DNA from: Hymenobacter convexus
GTDB taxonomy: Bacteria > Bacteroidota > Bacteroidia > Cytophagales > Hymenobacteraceae
Length of the DNA stretch: 64,000 nt
NCBI RefSeq assembly: GCF_030580955.1
Contig: NZ_JAUQON010000008.1
Location: 186,001-250,000, forward strand
Direction: 5' to 3'
Shown: positions 50,332 through 59,202 of the stretch, piece by piece
How the letters are laid out: each line of letters opens with the position of its first letter
Position numbering within the stretch: position 1 is the stretch's first letter
Program-made: the position numbers and the translations under genes
The notes under the pieces: generated by a model
Told to the model about the DNA's origin: nothing
The model's input: the letters and a program-made list of their open reading frames with translations, nothing else
Database searches by the model: none

Positions 50332-51263
50332 AGCGGCCCGATAATTCTGCGGTTCTGAAGCTGCTGGGGCGGCTGGCGCTGCTGGCCAGCGCGGCGCTGC
50401 TGGGTGCGCTGGCGCTGGGCCCGGTGCTGCGGCGCGGGCAGGTTGATGCGTTTTACGGCCGTTTCACCAGCCCACCCGCGGGCTCGCTGGTGTTGGGCAC
50501 CTCGCGGGCGGCGCAGGGAATCCGGCCGGCGGTGCTGGCGGCGCGGCTGGGCGGCCGGTTTGAGGGGCCGCTGCTTAACTACGCTTTCACGCTCACGCAC
50601 TCGCCCTACGGCCAGGCTTATTTGCGCAGTATCCAGCGCAAGCTGCGCCCGGAGGTGAAAAACGGCCTTTTTATTGTAGCCGTCGACCCGTGGTCGCTGT
50701 CGCTCACCGGCCCGGAAGGGGTCTTTCCGGAGGACCAGTCGTTCATTGGCCAGCTCCATCAGGTGAGCCAGAATCCCAATCTGCCTTACCTCACGCGCTA
50801 CCAAACCAAGCCGCTCTACCGCCTGCTGCTCGACTACGCCACCGCCACCGAGCGCCTGCACCCCGACGGCTGGCTGGAAGTCAACATTGGCACCGACAGC
50901 GCCCAGGTGCGCGCCCGCACCACCCGCAAGCTGCAGGATTATAAGCAACTGGCCGCTGCTCAGCACCTCTCGGCGAGCCGGCTACAGGCCTTGCGCCAAA
51001 CCATTGAGTTCCTGAAGCCCCACGGCCGCGTGGTACTAGTGCGCCTGCCCGTCGGGCCGTCGCTGCTGCAATTGGAACAAGTTTACCAGCCCGGCTTCGA
51101 CCAACTCATGCGCCGACTGGCCAACAACTCGGCCGTGCCCTACCTCGATTACAGCGCCCAGCCCTACGCCACCACCGATGGCAACCACCTGCAGCGCAAC
51201 GCCAGCGCAGCTTTCAGCGAGCAACTGGCCAAGGACTTAGCCAAAATGCTGGCCGCGCAGTAG
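50328..51263 (+). CDS. MBOAT-coupled SGNH/DltD-like protein
   Basis: 311 residues from a TTG at 50328 overlapping the MBOAT stop; no ATG sits near a sensible start. One N-terminal membrane anchor (LLGRLALLASAALLGALALG) is followed by a periplasmic domain. GTSRAAQGIRPAVL near residue 55 may hold the nucleophile Ser, and DGNHLQRNASAAF near 285 supplies an Asp-x-x-His, the arrangement of SGNH-type acyl transferases such as AlgX, AlgJ and DltD. Likely completes the acyl transfer begun by the MBOAT protein. The exact family is uncertain. Confidence 0.7.
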   Translation: MKRPDNSAVLKLLGRLALLASAALLGALALGPVLRRGQVDAFYGRFTSPPAGSLVLGTSRAAQGIRPAVLAARLGGRFEGPLLNYAFTLTHSPYGQAYLRSIQRKLRPEVKNGLFIVAVDPWSLSLTGPEGVFPEDQSFIGQLHQVSQNPNLPYLTRYQTKPLYRLLLDYATATERLHPDGWLEVNIGTDSAQVRARTTRKLQDYKQLAAAQHLSASRLQALRQTIEFLKPHGRVVLVRLPVGPSLLQLEQVYQPGFDQLMRRLANNSAVPYLDYSAQPYATTDGNHLQRNASAAFSEQLAKDLAKMLAAQ

Positions 51264-51269
51264 CCTTTT

Positions 51270-52994
51270 CTACTTGGCTGTTTCGGCTACTTCATACACG
51301 TAAATGTGCCAGTAGGAATCTGGGTGGGCAAAATCGGCCACCGGGCGCAGGCCGCTACGGGCCGGATGCGCCAGCCGCGCCGCGCTGAGAATAAACCGCC
51401 CGCCTAATTGCTTGAAAGCAGCTGCGTTGAGTGCCCAATCCTGCACGGTGCGCACGGGCGCGGCCGGCACCAGGAAGTTGCGGCCCAGCTCGTGCGCGAA
51501 GAAAAAACAGCGGTTGCCCCAGGCATCGAAGTAAGTACGCAGGGCCGCGTCTTTGGCCAGCTCACCGGCAATAAGCGGCCGGAACTGGTGCTTATATGCC
51601 AGCGGGTAGTTGTTCTGGTTGCTGTCGAGGGTGTAGAAATCGTTGAGCTGCGCTACGGCTGGCGCGAAGCCCAGGCAGCCCACGCGGTAGCCGCTGGGCG
51701 GCAGGCCCGTGCGTTGGGCCAGGTGCTGCTTGATGCTGGTAAACAGCGGTTTGGCCATGTACTGTGCATAGTTTGGCTGGCCCTTTTTCGGTCGGCCGGC
51801 CAATTCGCGCAGGTTGTTGGTCCATTCCGTATTCATGAGCAGGCCAATGAGTAGCTGCACGGCCACTATCCCGGCCGCCACCAGCCGGCGCTGAATTGGC
51901 AGCAGGCGCAAGCCCAACGCCAGCACCCCGAAGCAGGCCAGCGGCAGCAGAAACCCCAGCCGCGTGAGATTAAAAGCGTGCAGCAAGGGCAGCTGATGTT
52001 GCACCAGAGCCACGCCCTGCAGAACGAATCCGCAAAAAATACTCACCCCCAAAATATCCAGCAGCCACGGCGCCAGCCGACGGGCGGCCACTCGCCACCC
52101 GCCCGGTGCCCAAGCCAGCGCGGCCAGCACGGCCAGCGCCACGGCTCCCCGAAAAAACTGGCTGGAGTGGTATTGCCCCAGCACCAGAAAATTAAGCGAC
52201 TGCCGCAAGCCGGGCAGCAGTCCCATTTGCGTTTGCCGCAACAAGTCATGTTCTACCCGATGCGATATGAACTGCTGTGCCACAAGCAACGAGTAAAACA
52301 GCGGCCACTCCACCACCACATACATGGCCATCAGCAAGCCCGTGGCCAGAGCCACCCGAAGTGCCGCCGCCCGCCGCCCATGCCAGAAGTCGTAGAGCGC
52401 CAGCCCGGCCAATGCGCCGCCTATAAACGGCCCCACAAATACAAAAAACGTCCACACCGGAAATGCCGCCACTAGCAGCCAGTCCCACCAGCGCCCGCGG
52501 CCGTCGCGCAGGCGCAACACGGCCAGTAGCAGCGCCGGCTGGCCTAGCACCGTCAGCCCATAAATGGAGTAGATGGGCAGCGTAGCCCAGGCCAGCGCCA
52601 GGCCGGCCGCCAGGCCTCGCTGGCCCGGCTCCGGCAGCCAGCGCGCCCGCAGTAGTGCCCACATGCCCAGCAGCCCCAGCAGCCGCACCAGTGCCTGATT
52701 AACCAGATACGCCGCCCACGGCAGCACCCCAAACAGCCACACCGTCGGGTTCAGCCCCGAGCGTAGGGCGTTGCGCGGCAGCCCGTTCATGATGCTCGGA
52801 ATCACCGTGGTGGGCCGATAGTCGAATACTACCCGGAACTTGTTCAGCAGGTAGGGGCTGCCAATTTCCGTATCTAGGTTGTCGTGAATCGTAAGGTAGC
52901 TGTGGCTTTGCAGCAGCAAAAAGGGTAGCAGAAACAGCGCCAGACCCAGCAGTGCCAGCGACAACGGCCGTAAAAAGGGGCTTCCACTCTTCAT
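51270..52994 (-). CDS. Multi-pass membrane protein of unknown function
   Basis: 574 residues from the ATG at 52994; a TTG at 53009 would add five residues. About 11-12 membrane helices fill residues 1-400, and a soluble C-terminal part of about 170 residues follows. It resembles uncharacterised membrane proteins of exopolysaccharide loci (possibly the DUF6044/YkoS type), with the early conserved DNLDTEIGSPYLL and IPSIMNGLPRN. It begins immediately after the glycosyltransferase stop, so the two are co-transcribed. Glycosyltransferase-C-like activity is a possibility, not shown. Confidence 0.7.
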   Translation of the reverse strand: MKSGSPFLRPLSLALLGLALFLLPFLLLQSHSYLTIHDNLDTEIGSPYLLNKFRVVFDYRPTTVIPSIMNGLPRNALRSGLNPTVWLFGVLPWAAYLVNQALVRLLGLLGMWALLRARWLPEPGQRGLAAGLALAWATLPIYSIYGLTVLGQPALLLAVLRLRDGRGRWWDWLLVAAFPVWTFFVFVGPFIGGALAGLALYDFWHGRRAAALRVALATGLLMAMYVVVEWPLFYSLLVAQQFISHRVEHDLLRQTQMGLLPGLRQSLNFLVLGQYHSSQFFRGAVALAVLAALAWAPGGWRVAARRLAPWLLDILGVSIFCGFVLQGVALVQHQLPLLHAFNLTRLGFLLPLACFGVLALGLRLLPIQRRLVAAGIVAVQLLIGLLMNTEWTNNLRELAGRPKKGQPNYAQYMAKPLFTSIKQHLAQRTGLPPSGYRVGCLGFAPAVAQLNDFYTLDSNQNNYPLAYKHQFRPLIAGELAKDAALRTYFDAWGNRCFFFAHELGRNFLVPAAPVRTVQDWALNAAAFKQLGGRFILSAARLAHPARSGLRPVADFAHPDSYWHIYVYEVAETAK

Positions 52995-53009
52995 TGGGCG
53001 TGGTTGCAA

Positions 53010-54320
53010 TTAGCGGGCGGCAATTTCGGCCAGCCGCCCGGCCAGCGCGCGGCGGGAATAGCGGTTGTGGCTCACGGCCGGCAGGTCGAGGTTGGGGTTC
53101 TGGCGCCACTGGGCCACTAGTGTTTCCAGCGTAGCCAGCATTAGTGCTGAATCCTGGTAGGGCAAGGCTTGGCCCGCCTCGCATTCCTGGAGCAGGTTGT
53201 CGGCGTCGGAGCCGGCCGGGCCCACGCACAGAATGGGCTTGTTGGCCGCGAGGTACTCGAAAATCTTGCCCGGCAGAATGCCGAAATTGCGCGGCACGTC
53301 CGGAATAGCCATCAGCAGCACCGAGGAACTGAGCAGGTATTCTACCGACTTATCGTGCGGCACAAAAGGTATAAACTCTGTGGCTGTTAGCAGGCCCGCC
53401 TGTTCAATTTGCTGGCGCAATTGGGCCGAAACCTGCCCCACGAAGCGCAGCCGCAGCGGCACTTCAGGATGCCGGGCGGCGCAGCTGGTAATGACATTGA
53501 GCAGGCAGTCAATGTGATACAACTCTGTGATGGTGCCGGTGTGCGTGATGCGCAGGCAGTCTGTGGGCGGCTGCGAGGGCTGGCAGAAGTCCGTTTCGTC
53601 GTAACCATTCGGCAGCACCTGAAGCTTGGCCGAAGGCAGCTCCGGCAGCTTGGCCATAAACAGCCGCTTGGTTTCGGGCGAGGTCACCAGCACGGTATCG
53701 GCCTGGGTGAGCACCTGCCGCTCGTAGCGCGCATCGAGCCAGGCGGCCAGCGGCGTGTGGTGCAGGTCTTTGTAGTAATAAATGTCCGTCCACGGGTCGC
53801 GCATATCGGCCAGCCAGCGCAGGCCGTGGCGCTTTTTCAATTCCAACCCAATGAGCTGGGTGGAGTGCGGCGGCGACGAAGTGAGCACGGCGTCGAACTG
53901 CTCGCCAGCAGCCAGCAGCTTTTCCACGGCGGCCAGGGCGTGGCGGTTCCAGCCCCGGCGCGGGTCCGGAATGAACAGGTTGCCGCGCACGAAGCGCAGC
54001 ACTTTCTGCATGGCGCCCGGCTTGCCTTCGTTGGCAAAGCCGCCGTAGGGCACGGCCCGGCCGGTCAGCTTCTTGTAGCTCTCAAACGGCTCCGTAGTGC
54101 CAGTGCGGATGACGCGCACGCCGGCTGGCACCTCGGCCAGCAGGCTTTCGTCGCGTACCGGGTAGGTGGCCTGGGCCGGGTCCACGGTTATCACCGTGGG
54201 CTCCACGCCGAAATGCCCGAGGTGCTTCACAAATTTCAGGCAGCGCTGCACGCCGGCCCCGCCCGAAGGCGGCCAATAATAGGTGATGACGAGCAGGCGC
54301 AGCGGACGTAGGGCGGACAC
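53010..54320 (-). CDS. Glycosyltransferase family 4 protein
   Basis: 436 residues with the GT-B fold. The N-terminal acceptor domain begins LLVITYYWPPSGGAGVQRCLKF, where the Gly-rich loop is typical. The donor domain contains LPNGYDETDF, ITHTGTITELYHID and the C-terminal glycosyl-transferase motif with Glu in LPGKIFEYLAANKPILCVGPAGSDA. A cytoplasmic enzyme adding a sugar to a lipid-linked glycan is expected; donor and acceptor unknown. TACCTTCG, one mismatch to TAnnTTTG, lies about 30 bp upstream on the minus strand. It is divergent from ffh. Confidence 0.9.
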   Translation of the reverse strand: MSALRPLRLLVITYYWPPSGGAGVQRCLKFVKHLGHFGVEPTVITVDPAQATYPVRDESLLAEVPAGVRVIRTGTTEPFESYKKLTGRAVPYGGFANEGKPGAMQKVLRFVRGNLFIPDPRRGWNRHALAAVEKLLAAGEQFDAVLTSSPPHSTQLIGLELKKRHGLRWLADMRDPWTDIYYYKDLHHTPLAAWLDARYERQVLTQADTVLVTSPETKRLFMAKLPELPSAKLQVLPNGYDETDFCQPSQPPTDCLRITHTGTITELYHIDCLLNVITSCAARHPEVPLRLRFVGQVSAQLRQQIEQAGLLTATEFIPFVPHDKSVEYLLSSSVLLMAIPDVPRNFGILPGKIFEYLAANKPILCVGPAGSDADNLLQECEAGQALPYQDSALMLATLETLVAQWRQNPNLDLPAVSHNRYSRRALAGRLAEIAAR

Positions 54321-54361
54321 GGAACAGCAGGGGAGGGCAAGCGGGCCGCGAAGGTACGTGG

Positions 54362-54395
54362 TTTGCCGGTTTTCGGCCTTTTGTGGTTACTTTTG
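54362..54395 (+). promoter_or_regulatory. Bacteroidota-type promoter of ffh
   Basis: TTTG (54362-54365), 22 bp, then TACTTTTG (54388-54395), an exact TAnnTTTG. The leader to the ATG at 54477 would be about 75 bases. Confidence 0.55.
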
Positions 54396-54476
54396 GGGTT
54401 CAATAACTGCCTGATTTGGCGCGGCTCGGTGCCCGCAGTCAGTCCTCTTGTCTCTCCCGCTCAACCCAGCGAATCC

Positions 54477-55841
54477 ATGTTCGATAGTCTCTCCAATAAG
54501 CTCGACCGGGCGATAAAAACCCTGAAAGGTCAGGGCAGCATCTCGGAAATCAACGTCGCGGCCACCATCAAGGAAATCCGCCGTGCGCTGGTCGACGCCG
54601 ACGTTAACTACAAGGTTGCCAAAGAAGTAACCGACAAAATCAAGGACGCCGCCATGGGCCGCGACGTGCTCACGGCCGTGTCGCCGGGCCAGCTCATGGT
54701 CAAAATCGTGTACGATGAGCTCACCGAGCTCATGGGCGGCGAGAAGAAAGACATCGTCATCAAAGGCGACCCGGCCGTGATTCTGCTCTCGGGCCTGCAG
54801 GGCTCGGGCAAAACTACCTTCGCCGGCAAGCTGGCCAGCTACGTCAAGAAGCAGGGCCGCAACGTGTTGCTGGTGGCCTGCGACGTGTACCGCCCCGCCG
54901 CTATCGACCAGCTGAAGGTGCTCGGCGAGCAAATAGGCGTGGAAGTGTACTCGGAAGTCGAGAACAAAAACCCGGTTGAAATCTCGCGCAACGCCATCGA
55001 CTACGCCCGCAAAAACGGCAAGAAGGTGGTCATCATCGACACCGCCGGCCGCTTGGCCGTGGACGAGCAGATGATGCGCGAGATTGAGGCTGTGAAGTCG
55101 GCCATCAACCCCAGCGAAACGCTGTTCGTGGTGGACTCCATGACCGGCCAGGATGCCGTGAACACCGCCAAAACCTTCAACGACCGCCTCAATTTCGACG
55201 GCGTGGTGCTCACCAAGCTCGACGGCGACTCGCGCGGCGGCGCGGCCCTCTCGATTCGGGCAGTGGTCGAAAAGCCCATCAAGTTCATCTCGACGGGCGA
55301 GAAGATGGACGCCCTCGACCTGTTCTACCCCGACCGCATGGCCCAGCGCATTTTGGGCATGGGCGACGTGATTTCGCTGGTCGAACGCGCGCAGCAGCAG
55401 TTCGACGAGGACGAAGCCAAGCGCATTGAGAAGAAAATCCGCAAAAACCAGTTCGACTTCAACGACTTCCTCGGCCAACTCGAGCAAATCAAGAAGATGG
55501 GCAACATCAAGGATTTGATGGGCATGATTCCGGGCATGAGCAAGGCCATGAAGGACGTGGAAATCGACGACGACGCCTTCAAGCCCGTCGAGGCCATCAT
55601 CCGCAGCATGACCAAGCAGGAGCGCGCCAACCCCGACCTGCTGAACGCCTCGCGCAAGCGCCGCCTGGCCAAAGGCTCGGGCACGGAGCTGCAGCAGGTG
55701 AACGACCTGATGAAGCAATTCGACCAGATGCGCCAAATGATGCGCAAAATGAACAAGCTCAGCCAGACTAAAGGCGGCCTGGCCCAGATGCAGAAGATGA
55801 TGGGCGGTATGCGCGGCGGCGGCGGCATGATGGGCCGCTAG
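54477..55841 (+). CDS. ffh: Signal recognition particle protein Ffh
   Basis: 454 residues from the ATG at 54477 (MFDSLSNKLDRAIKTLKG), the standard Ffh start; an in-frame ATG at 54363 would overlap the promoter. The N domain is followed by the GTPase G domain with GLQGSGKTTFAGKLA (P loop), DTAGRLAVDE and TKLDGDSRGG, then the methionine-rich M domain (MIPGMSKAMK, MRQMMRKMNKLSQ) that binds signal sequences and SRP RNA. It targets nascent membrane proteins to FtsY and the translocon. Single-gene unit with promoter and terminator. Confidence 0.97.
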   Translation: MFDSLSNKLDRAIKTLKGQGSISEINVAATIKEIRRALVDADVNYKVAKEVTDKIKDAAMGRDVLTAVSPGQLMVKIVYDELTELMGGEKKDIVIKGDPAVILLSGLQGSGKTTFAGKLASYVKKQGRNVLLVACDVYRPAAIDQLKVLGEQIGVEVYSEVENKNPVEISRNAIDYARKNGKKVVIIDTAGRLAVDEQMMREIEAVKSAINPSETLFVVDSMTGQDAVNTAKTFNDRLNFDGVVLTKLDGDSRGGAALSIRAVVEKPIKFISTGEKMDALDLFYPDRMAQRILGMGDVISLVERAQQQFDEDEAKRIEKKIRKNQFDFNDFLGQLEQIKKMGNIKDLMGMIPGMSKAMKDVEIDDDAFKPVEAIIRSMTKQERANPDLLNASRKRRLAKGSGTELQQVNDLMKQFDQMRQMMRKMNKLSQTKGGLAQMQKMMGGMRGGGGMMGR

Positions 55842-55866
55842 GCCCGGCGATTCGTATCTGTTTTCA

Positions 55867-55912
55867 GCCCAACGAAAAAGCCTCGGCACATGCTGGGGCT
55901 TTTTCGTTGGGC
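55867..55912 (+). terminator. Terminator of ffh
   Basis: GCCCAACGAAAAAGCC (55867-55882) and GGCTTTTTCGTTGGGC (55897-55912) are a 16-bp perfect stem with a 14-base loop; the T run is within the stem. Confidence 0.8.
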
Positions 55913-55914
55913 CA

Positions 55915-56100
55915 AATTATTTTCGGCGATTCCTATAATGTGGGGAGTATAAACTGCACACATCAAATGTGTTGCGAAAAAATTTAACACAGCTGGAATC
56001 TTTTGGTGCAATTCTTGTTAGCCTCATCGTGAAAGAATAGTTTTTTAAGGTGTTTTGGTATGGAAAGGGACGGCGCACTGCGTCGTCCTTTTTTTATTTG
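55915..56100 (+). ncRNA. Candidate small RNA ending in a terminator
   Basis: A 290-bp gap between ffh and the cytochrome b gene has no supported gene but holds a TATAAT (near 55935), a hairpin ACACAT-CAA-ATGTGT (near 55970) and a terminator-like stem at 56064-56092 (GGACG/CGTCC extended by A-U pairs) followed by a run of T to 56095. An intrinsic terminator without an upstream gene after the ffh terminator suggests a short transcript. The family is not recognised; 6S-like RNA is one possibility. Confidence 0.3.
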
Positions 56101-56203
56101 CCAGAACCGGGTGTAAGGCTGCGCGGTTGGCAACGTCTAGGGAGGCAAAGCTGGTTGTTCGGCCGGCGTACCTTGTGCCATATTTCCTAACCGACCGCCG
56201 CGT

Positions 56204-56932
56204 ATGAAGCAACTCGTTGAAAAGCACCCGCTGGCCATTCGCTGGTTTCACTGGGTCAATTTTCCCGTTCTCAGCCTCATGATTTGGAGCGGGCTTTGGA
56301 TTTATTGGGCCAACGACGTATACCGCCTCGGCTGGGGCAAAACCACGCTGCTCAAGTTCTTCCCGCAGTCGTTCTACCAAGCATTCCACCTCGAATACAA
56401 GCTGGCGCAGGGCATGAGCTGGCACTTCGTGCTGATGTGGGTATTCTTCCTCAATGGCCTGCTTTACGTGCTCTACACCATTTTTTCGGGCGAGTGGCGC
56501 TACCTGCTGCCCAATCGGCACTCCTTCAAGGAAGCCATTCAGGTCACGCTCTTCGACCTGGGTTTGCGCAAGCAGCATCCGCCGGTGCGCAAGTTCAACG
56601 GTGCCCAGCAAATTGCTTATACCAGCGTCATACTGATGGGGTTGGGGTCGTTGCTCACGGGTCTGGCCATCTATAAGCCGGTGCAGTTTGGCTGGCTCAC
56701 GCAGTTGCTGGGCGGCTACGAGTTTGCGCGCATCATCCATTTCGCGCTCACCATTGGCTACGTGCTGTTTTTCATCGTGCACATTGCCCAGGTGGTGCGC
56801 GCCGGCTGGAATAATTTCCGAGCCATGGTGGCCGGTTTCGAAATAGTGGATGTCGACCCCGCGACGCACGAAATCAAGGCTGGCCCCACCTCGCTGCCCG
56901 CCGCCGATGCTTCCCTTTCGTCAACCAAGTAG
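56204..56932 (+). CDS. Cytochrome b/b6-type (b561-like) membrane subunit
   Basis: 242 residues with four or five membrane helices. Heme-ligand His candidates lie in HPLAIRWFHWVNF (residues 8-20), AQGMSWHFVLMW (about 70), RIIHFALTIGYVLFFIVHIAQV (about 185-205). It is of the kind that anchors and feeds electrons to periplasmic molybdoenzymes. The next gene, 11 bp downstream, is such an enzyme, so the two make an electron-transfer pair comparable with MsrQ-MsrP. TACCTTGT about 30 bp upstream is a near match to the -7 box. Confidence 0.88.
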   Translation: MKQLVEKHPLAIRWFHWVNFPVLSLMIWSGLWIYWANDVYRLGWGKTTLLKFFPQSFYQAFHLEYKLAQGMSWHFVLMWVFFLNGLLYVLYTIFSGEWRYLLPNRHSFKEAIQVTLFDLGLRKQHPPVRKFNGAQQIAYTSVILMGLGSLLTGLAIYKPVQFGWLTQLLGGYEFARIIHFALTIGYVLFFIVHIAQVVRAGWNNFRAMVAGFEIVDVDPATHEIKAGPTSLPAADASLSSTK

Positions 56933-56943
56933 CTATTTCTGAA

Positions 56944-57768
56944 ATGACTGACGAAACCCCCGATGCTGCTGCCAATCAGCAGCCTTTGCGCCCCGAGGCC
57001 GAAGTGCTGGCCGAAGCTCGGCGCCGCTCGCGCCGCTCGTTTATTGGCCTCGGCCTGGCCGGGCTAGCGGGCTTTGGCGGCTTGCGCTGGCTGTTTTCCG
57101 AGCCCAATGACGAGGGCATGCCACACCGCGTGCGCAAGGTGCTTGATGCCAACGGCCAGCTCAGCCACGCTTACTTTAAGCAGACGCGGCTGGCACCGGA
57201 GTTTGCCCGCGCCCGCGCCCGCACTCCGCGCAAGAACGGCACCTACGGCCTCAAGAGTGAGTTGGACCCTGCCACCTGGCGCATGCGTGTGCAAGGTTAC
57301 GGCACTGGTCAAACACGAGAATTTACCTTGGCTGACGTACAGGCGCTGCCCAAAGTGGAAATGGTGACGGAGCTAAAGTGCATCGAGGGCTGGAGCGTCA
57401 TTGTGCATTGGGCTGGCACCCGTTTGTCTGATTTCCTGGCCAGATACCCGTTGGCTACTCGCAGCGGCCGACCTATCGACCCCCTCAACCCGCCAGCCGA
57501 CCTGGCGCCTTATGCCGCCATCGACACGCCCGATGGAAAGTACTACGTGGGCCTTGACATGGATACCGTGCTGCACTCGCAAACGCTGCTGTGCTACGAG
57601 ATGAATGGCCAACCGCTCACGCCCAACCACGGCGCCCCGCTCCGCCTCGTCACGCCGCTCAAATACGGCATCAAGCACATTAAGCGCATCGGGACCATCG
57701 CCTTCGTCGACACCCGTCCGAAGGACTATTGGGCCGAAATGGGCTACGACTGGGACTCAGGCCACTAG
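56944..57768 (+). CDS. Molybdopterin-dependent oxidoreductase, sulfite oxidase/MsrP fold, Tat-exported
   Basis: 274 residues. A twin-arginine signal is clear: SRRSFIGLGLAGLAGFGG (Arg30-Arg31), so the folded enzyme is exported. The oxidoreductase domain has the Mo-ligand Cys146 in ELKCIEGWSV, then VHWAGTRLSDFL, MDTVLHSQTLLCYEMNGQPL, HGAPLRLVTPLKYGIKHIK. This is the SUOX fold. Length and partner recall the MsrP methionine-sulfoxide reductase, but the substrate is not proven. Its stop shares the CTAG tetramer with the stop of the convergent gene. Confidence 0.9.
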   Translation: MTDETPDAAANQQPLRPEAEVLAEARRRSRRSFIGLGLAGLAGFGGLRWLFSEPNDEGMPHRVRKVLDANGQLSHAYFKQTRLAPEFARARARTPRKNGTYGLKSELDPATWRMRVQGYGTGQTREFTLADVQALPKVEMVTELKCIEGWSVIVHWAGTRLSDFLARYPLATRSGRPIDPLNPPADLAPYAAIDTPDGKYYVGLDMDTVLHSQTLLCYEMNGQPLTPNHGAPLRLVTPLKYGIKHIKRIGTIAFVDTRPKDYWAEMGYDWDSGH

Positions 57769-58073
57769 TGAATCACGCGTAGCTCGTACCGCTCGGGGGC
57801 GCCATTGAGCGCGGGCACGTGCCAGGCACCTACCCGGCTGGGGCCGTAGCCCAGGTTTACTTTCACCCATTCGTCGCGAGTAGGCAGCATGTCGATGATT
57901 TCCTTTTCCAAACGAGTCAGCTCAGCTTGCAGGCCAGCTGCGTCAGGGGAAGTTTCGCCTCTTTCAGGCGCCACTTTGGCGCGGTTCAGCGCCTTCTCGG
58001 CTTCCAGGTAAGCATCTACTTTTTCTTCCAGCGGTTTGAATGCGGGGTCCAGGTAATCGAGGTTGGAGGCCAT
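57765..58073 (-). CDS. Small hypothetical protein
   Basis: 102 residues, charged and largely helical in the first 65 (VDAYLEAEKALNRAKVAPERG, LQAELTRLEKEIIDML), suggesting a short coiled coil; the last part is DEWVKVNLGYGPSRVGAWHV. Not recognised. Its stop codon overlaps that of the molybdoenzyme gene on the other strand within CTAG (57765-57768). The codon pattern and defined ends make it likely to be real. Confidence 0.65.
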   Translation of the reverse strand: MASNLDYLDPAFKPLEEKVDAYLEAEKALNRAKVAPERGETSPDAAGLQAELTRLEKEIIDMLPTRDEWVKVNLGYGPSRVGAWHVPALNGAPERYELRVIH

Positions 58074-58159
58074 GAGTGGGGTAAGCTAAGCTAAGCAGAA
58101 TGGTTTGATGGCAGAACGGGCGGGACCGCCCAAAAGATACACTTTAGAATTGCGGCAGT

Positions 58160-58333
58160 TCAGAGGAGCGGGCTGGCCGGGGTGCTGGCCGGGCGGTTGC
58201 GCTGGCACTTCTCGCCGCAATATTTCACGTCTTCCCAGTTGGCGCGCCATTTTTTGCGGTACTCGAACGGACGGCCGCAGGTGACGCAGATTTTGGTGGG
58301 CAGCTGGCCTTTACGTAGTTTGGCGGGGAGCAT
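58160..58333 (-). CDS. DUF2256 domain-containing protein
   Basis: 57 residues from the ATG at 58333; an ATG seven codons earlier is also possible. The pattern KGQLPTKICVTCGRPFEYRK with a following WEDVKYCGEKCQ is DUF2256, a small zinc-ribbon-like protein with two CxxC-type pairs. Function unknown; members often neighbour DNA-photolyase genes, which are not seen here. Confidence 0.85.
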   Translation of the reverse strand: MLPAKLRKGQLPTKICVTCGRPFEYRKKWRANWEDVKYCGEKCQRNRPASTPASPLL

Positions 58334-58470
58334 GGGCAGGGAAAGTAGTAGCAACTGGCAGGGAAACGGCCGGCGCCCCCGCGAAGTTTTGGGTACTTTT
58401 CGGCTCCAAAGCCGTAAGTGCCTCCAGCCGTCGCTCCGGCGCCGTGGCCTTTCTTCGGCCTCTTTTATTT

Positions 58471-59202
58471 ATGACCAATACTTCTGCTCCCGACATTCTG
58501 GGCCAGGCCCTGCTCGACTACCACCACGGCCACGATGCCGATGCCACCGTCACGGTGCATTGCAGTGCGGCCGACGACGAGCCGCTGCCCGCCGCCTATT
58601 TCTTCCGCACGGTGTTGCAAATGCCCGAGCTGGAGCGCCAGGCCCTCGACGAAAGCCGGGGCCGCGTGCTCGACCTTGGCGCCGGCGCCGGCTGCCATAG
58701 CCTGGAACTCCAGAGCCGGGGCTTCGACGTGAAAGCGGTGGACGTGTCGGCCGGCGCGGTGCAGGTGATGTCGGAGCGCGGCGTGCAGAACGTGGCGCGG
58801 CACGACTTATTCAGCGCCAAGCCCGCCTCCGAACTGCCCTACGATACCATTCTGCTGCTCATGAATGGCCTCGGCCTGACCGGCACGCTCGATGGGCTCG
58901 ATAAATTCCTAGCCCACGCCCGCACCTTGCTGGCCCCCGACGGTCAGATTCTGGCCACTTCCTCCGATATCCGCTACCTGTACGAGGACGAGGACGGCGC
59001 CCTGCGCATCAACCTCAACGGCCCCTACTACGGCGAAGTAGAATACCGCCTGACCTATAGAGGCCAGGACGGCGAGCCTTTTCCCTGGCTCTTCATCGAT
59101 GCGGCCCTGCTCAACGACGCCGCCGAAGCCGCCGGCTACACCGCCGATTTCATTGGCGAAGACGACAATGAACAATACCTGGTACGTCTGCAAATCAGTT
59201 AG
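58471..59202 (+). CDS. Class I SAM-dependent methyltransferase
   Basis: 243 residues from the ATG at 58471. The SAM-binding motif VLDLGAGAGCHSLELQ is near residue 65, with VKAVDVSAGAVQVM and DTILLLMNGLGLTG after it. The substrate is unknown; the C-terminal half is of the type found in small-molecule methyltransferases. A TACTTTTC box (58390s), one mismatch to the consensus, lies about 70 bp upstream. The stop lies inside a tandem repeat. Confidence 0.85.
   Translation: MTNTSAPDILGQALLDYHHGHDADATVTVHCSAADDEPLPAAYFFRTVLQMPELERQALDESRGRVLDLGAGAGCHSLELQSRGFDVKAVDVSAGAVQVMSERGVQNVARHDLFSAKPASELPYDTILLLMNGLGLTGTLDGLDKFLAHARTLLAPDGQILATSSDIRYLYEDEDGALRINLNGPYYGEVEYRLTYRGQDGEPFPWLFIDAALLNDAAEAAGYTADFIGEDDNEQYLVRLQIS

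Noticed and set aside
54387..55889. 500-codon open frame opposite ffh
   Set aside because: Antisense shadow of an essential conserved gene with low-complexity His/Val/Leu composition.
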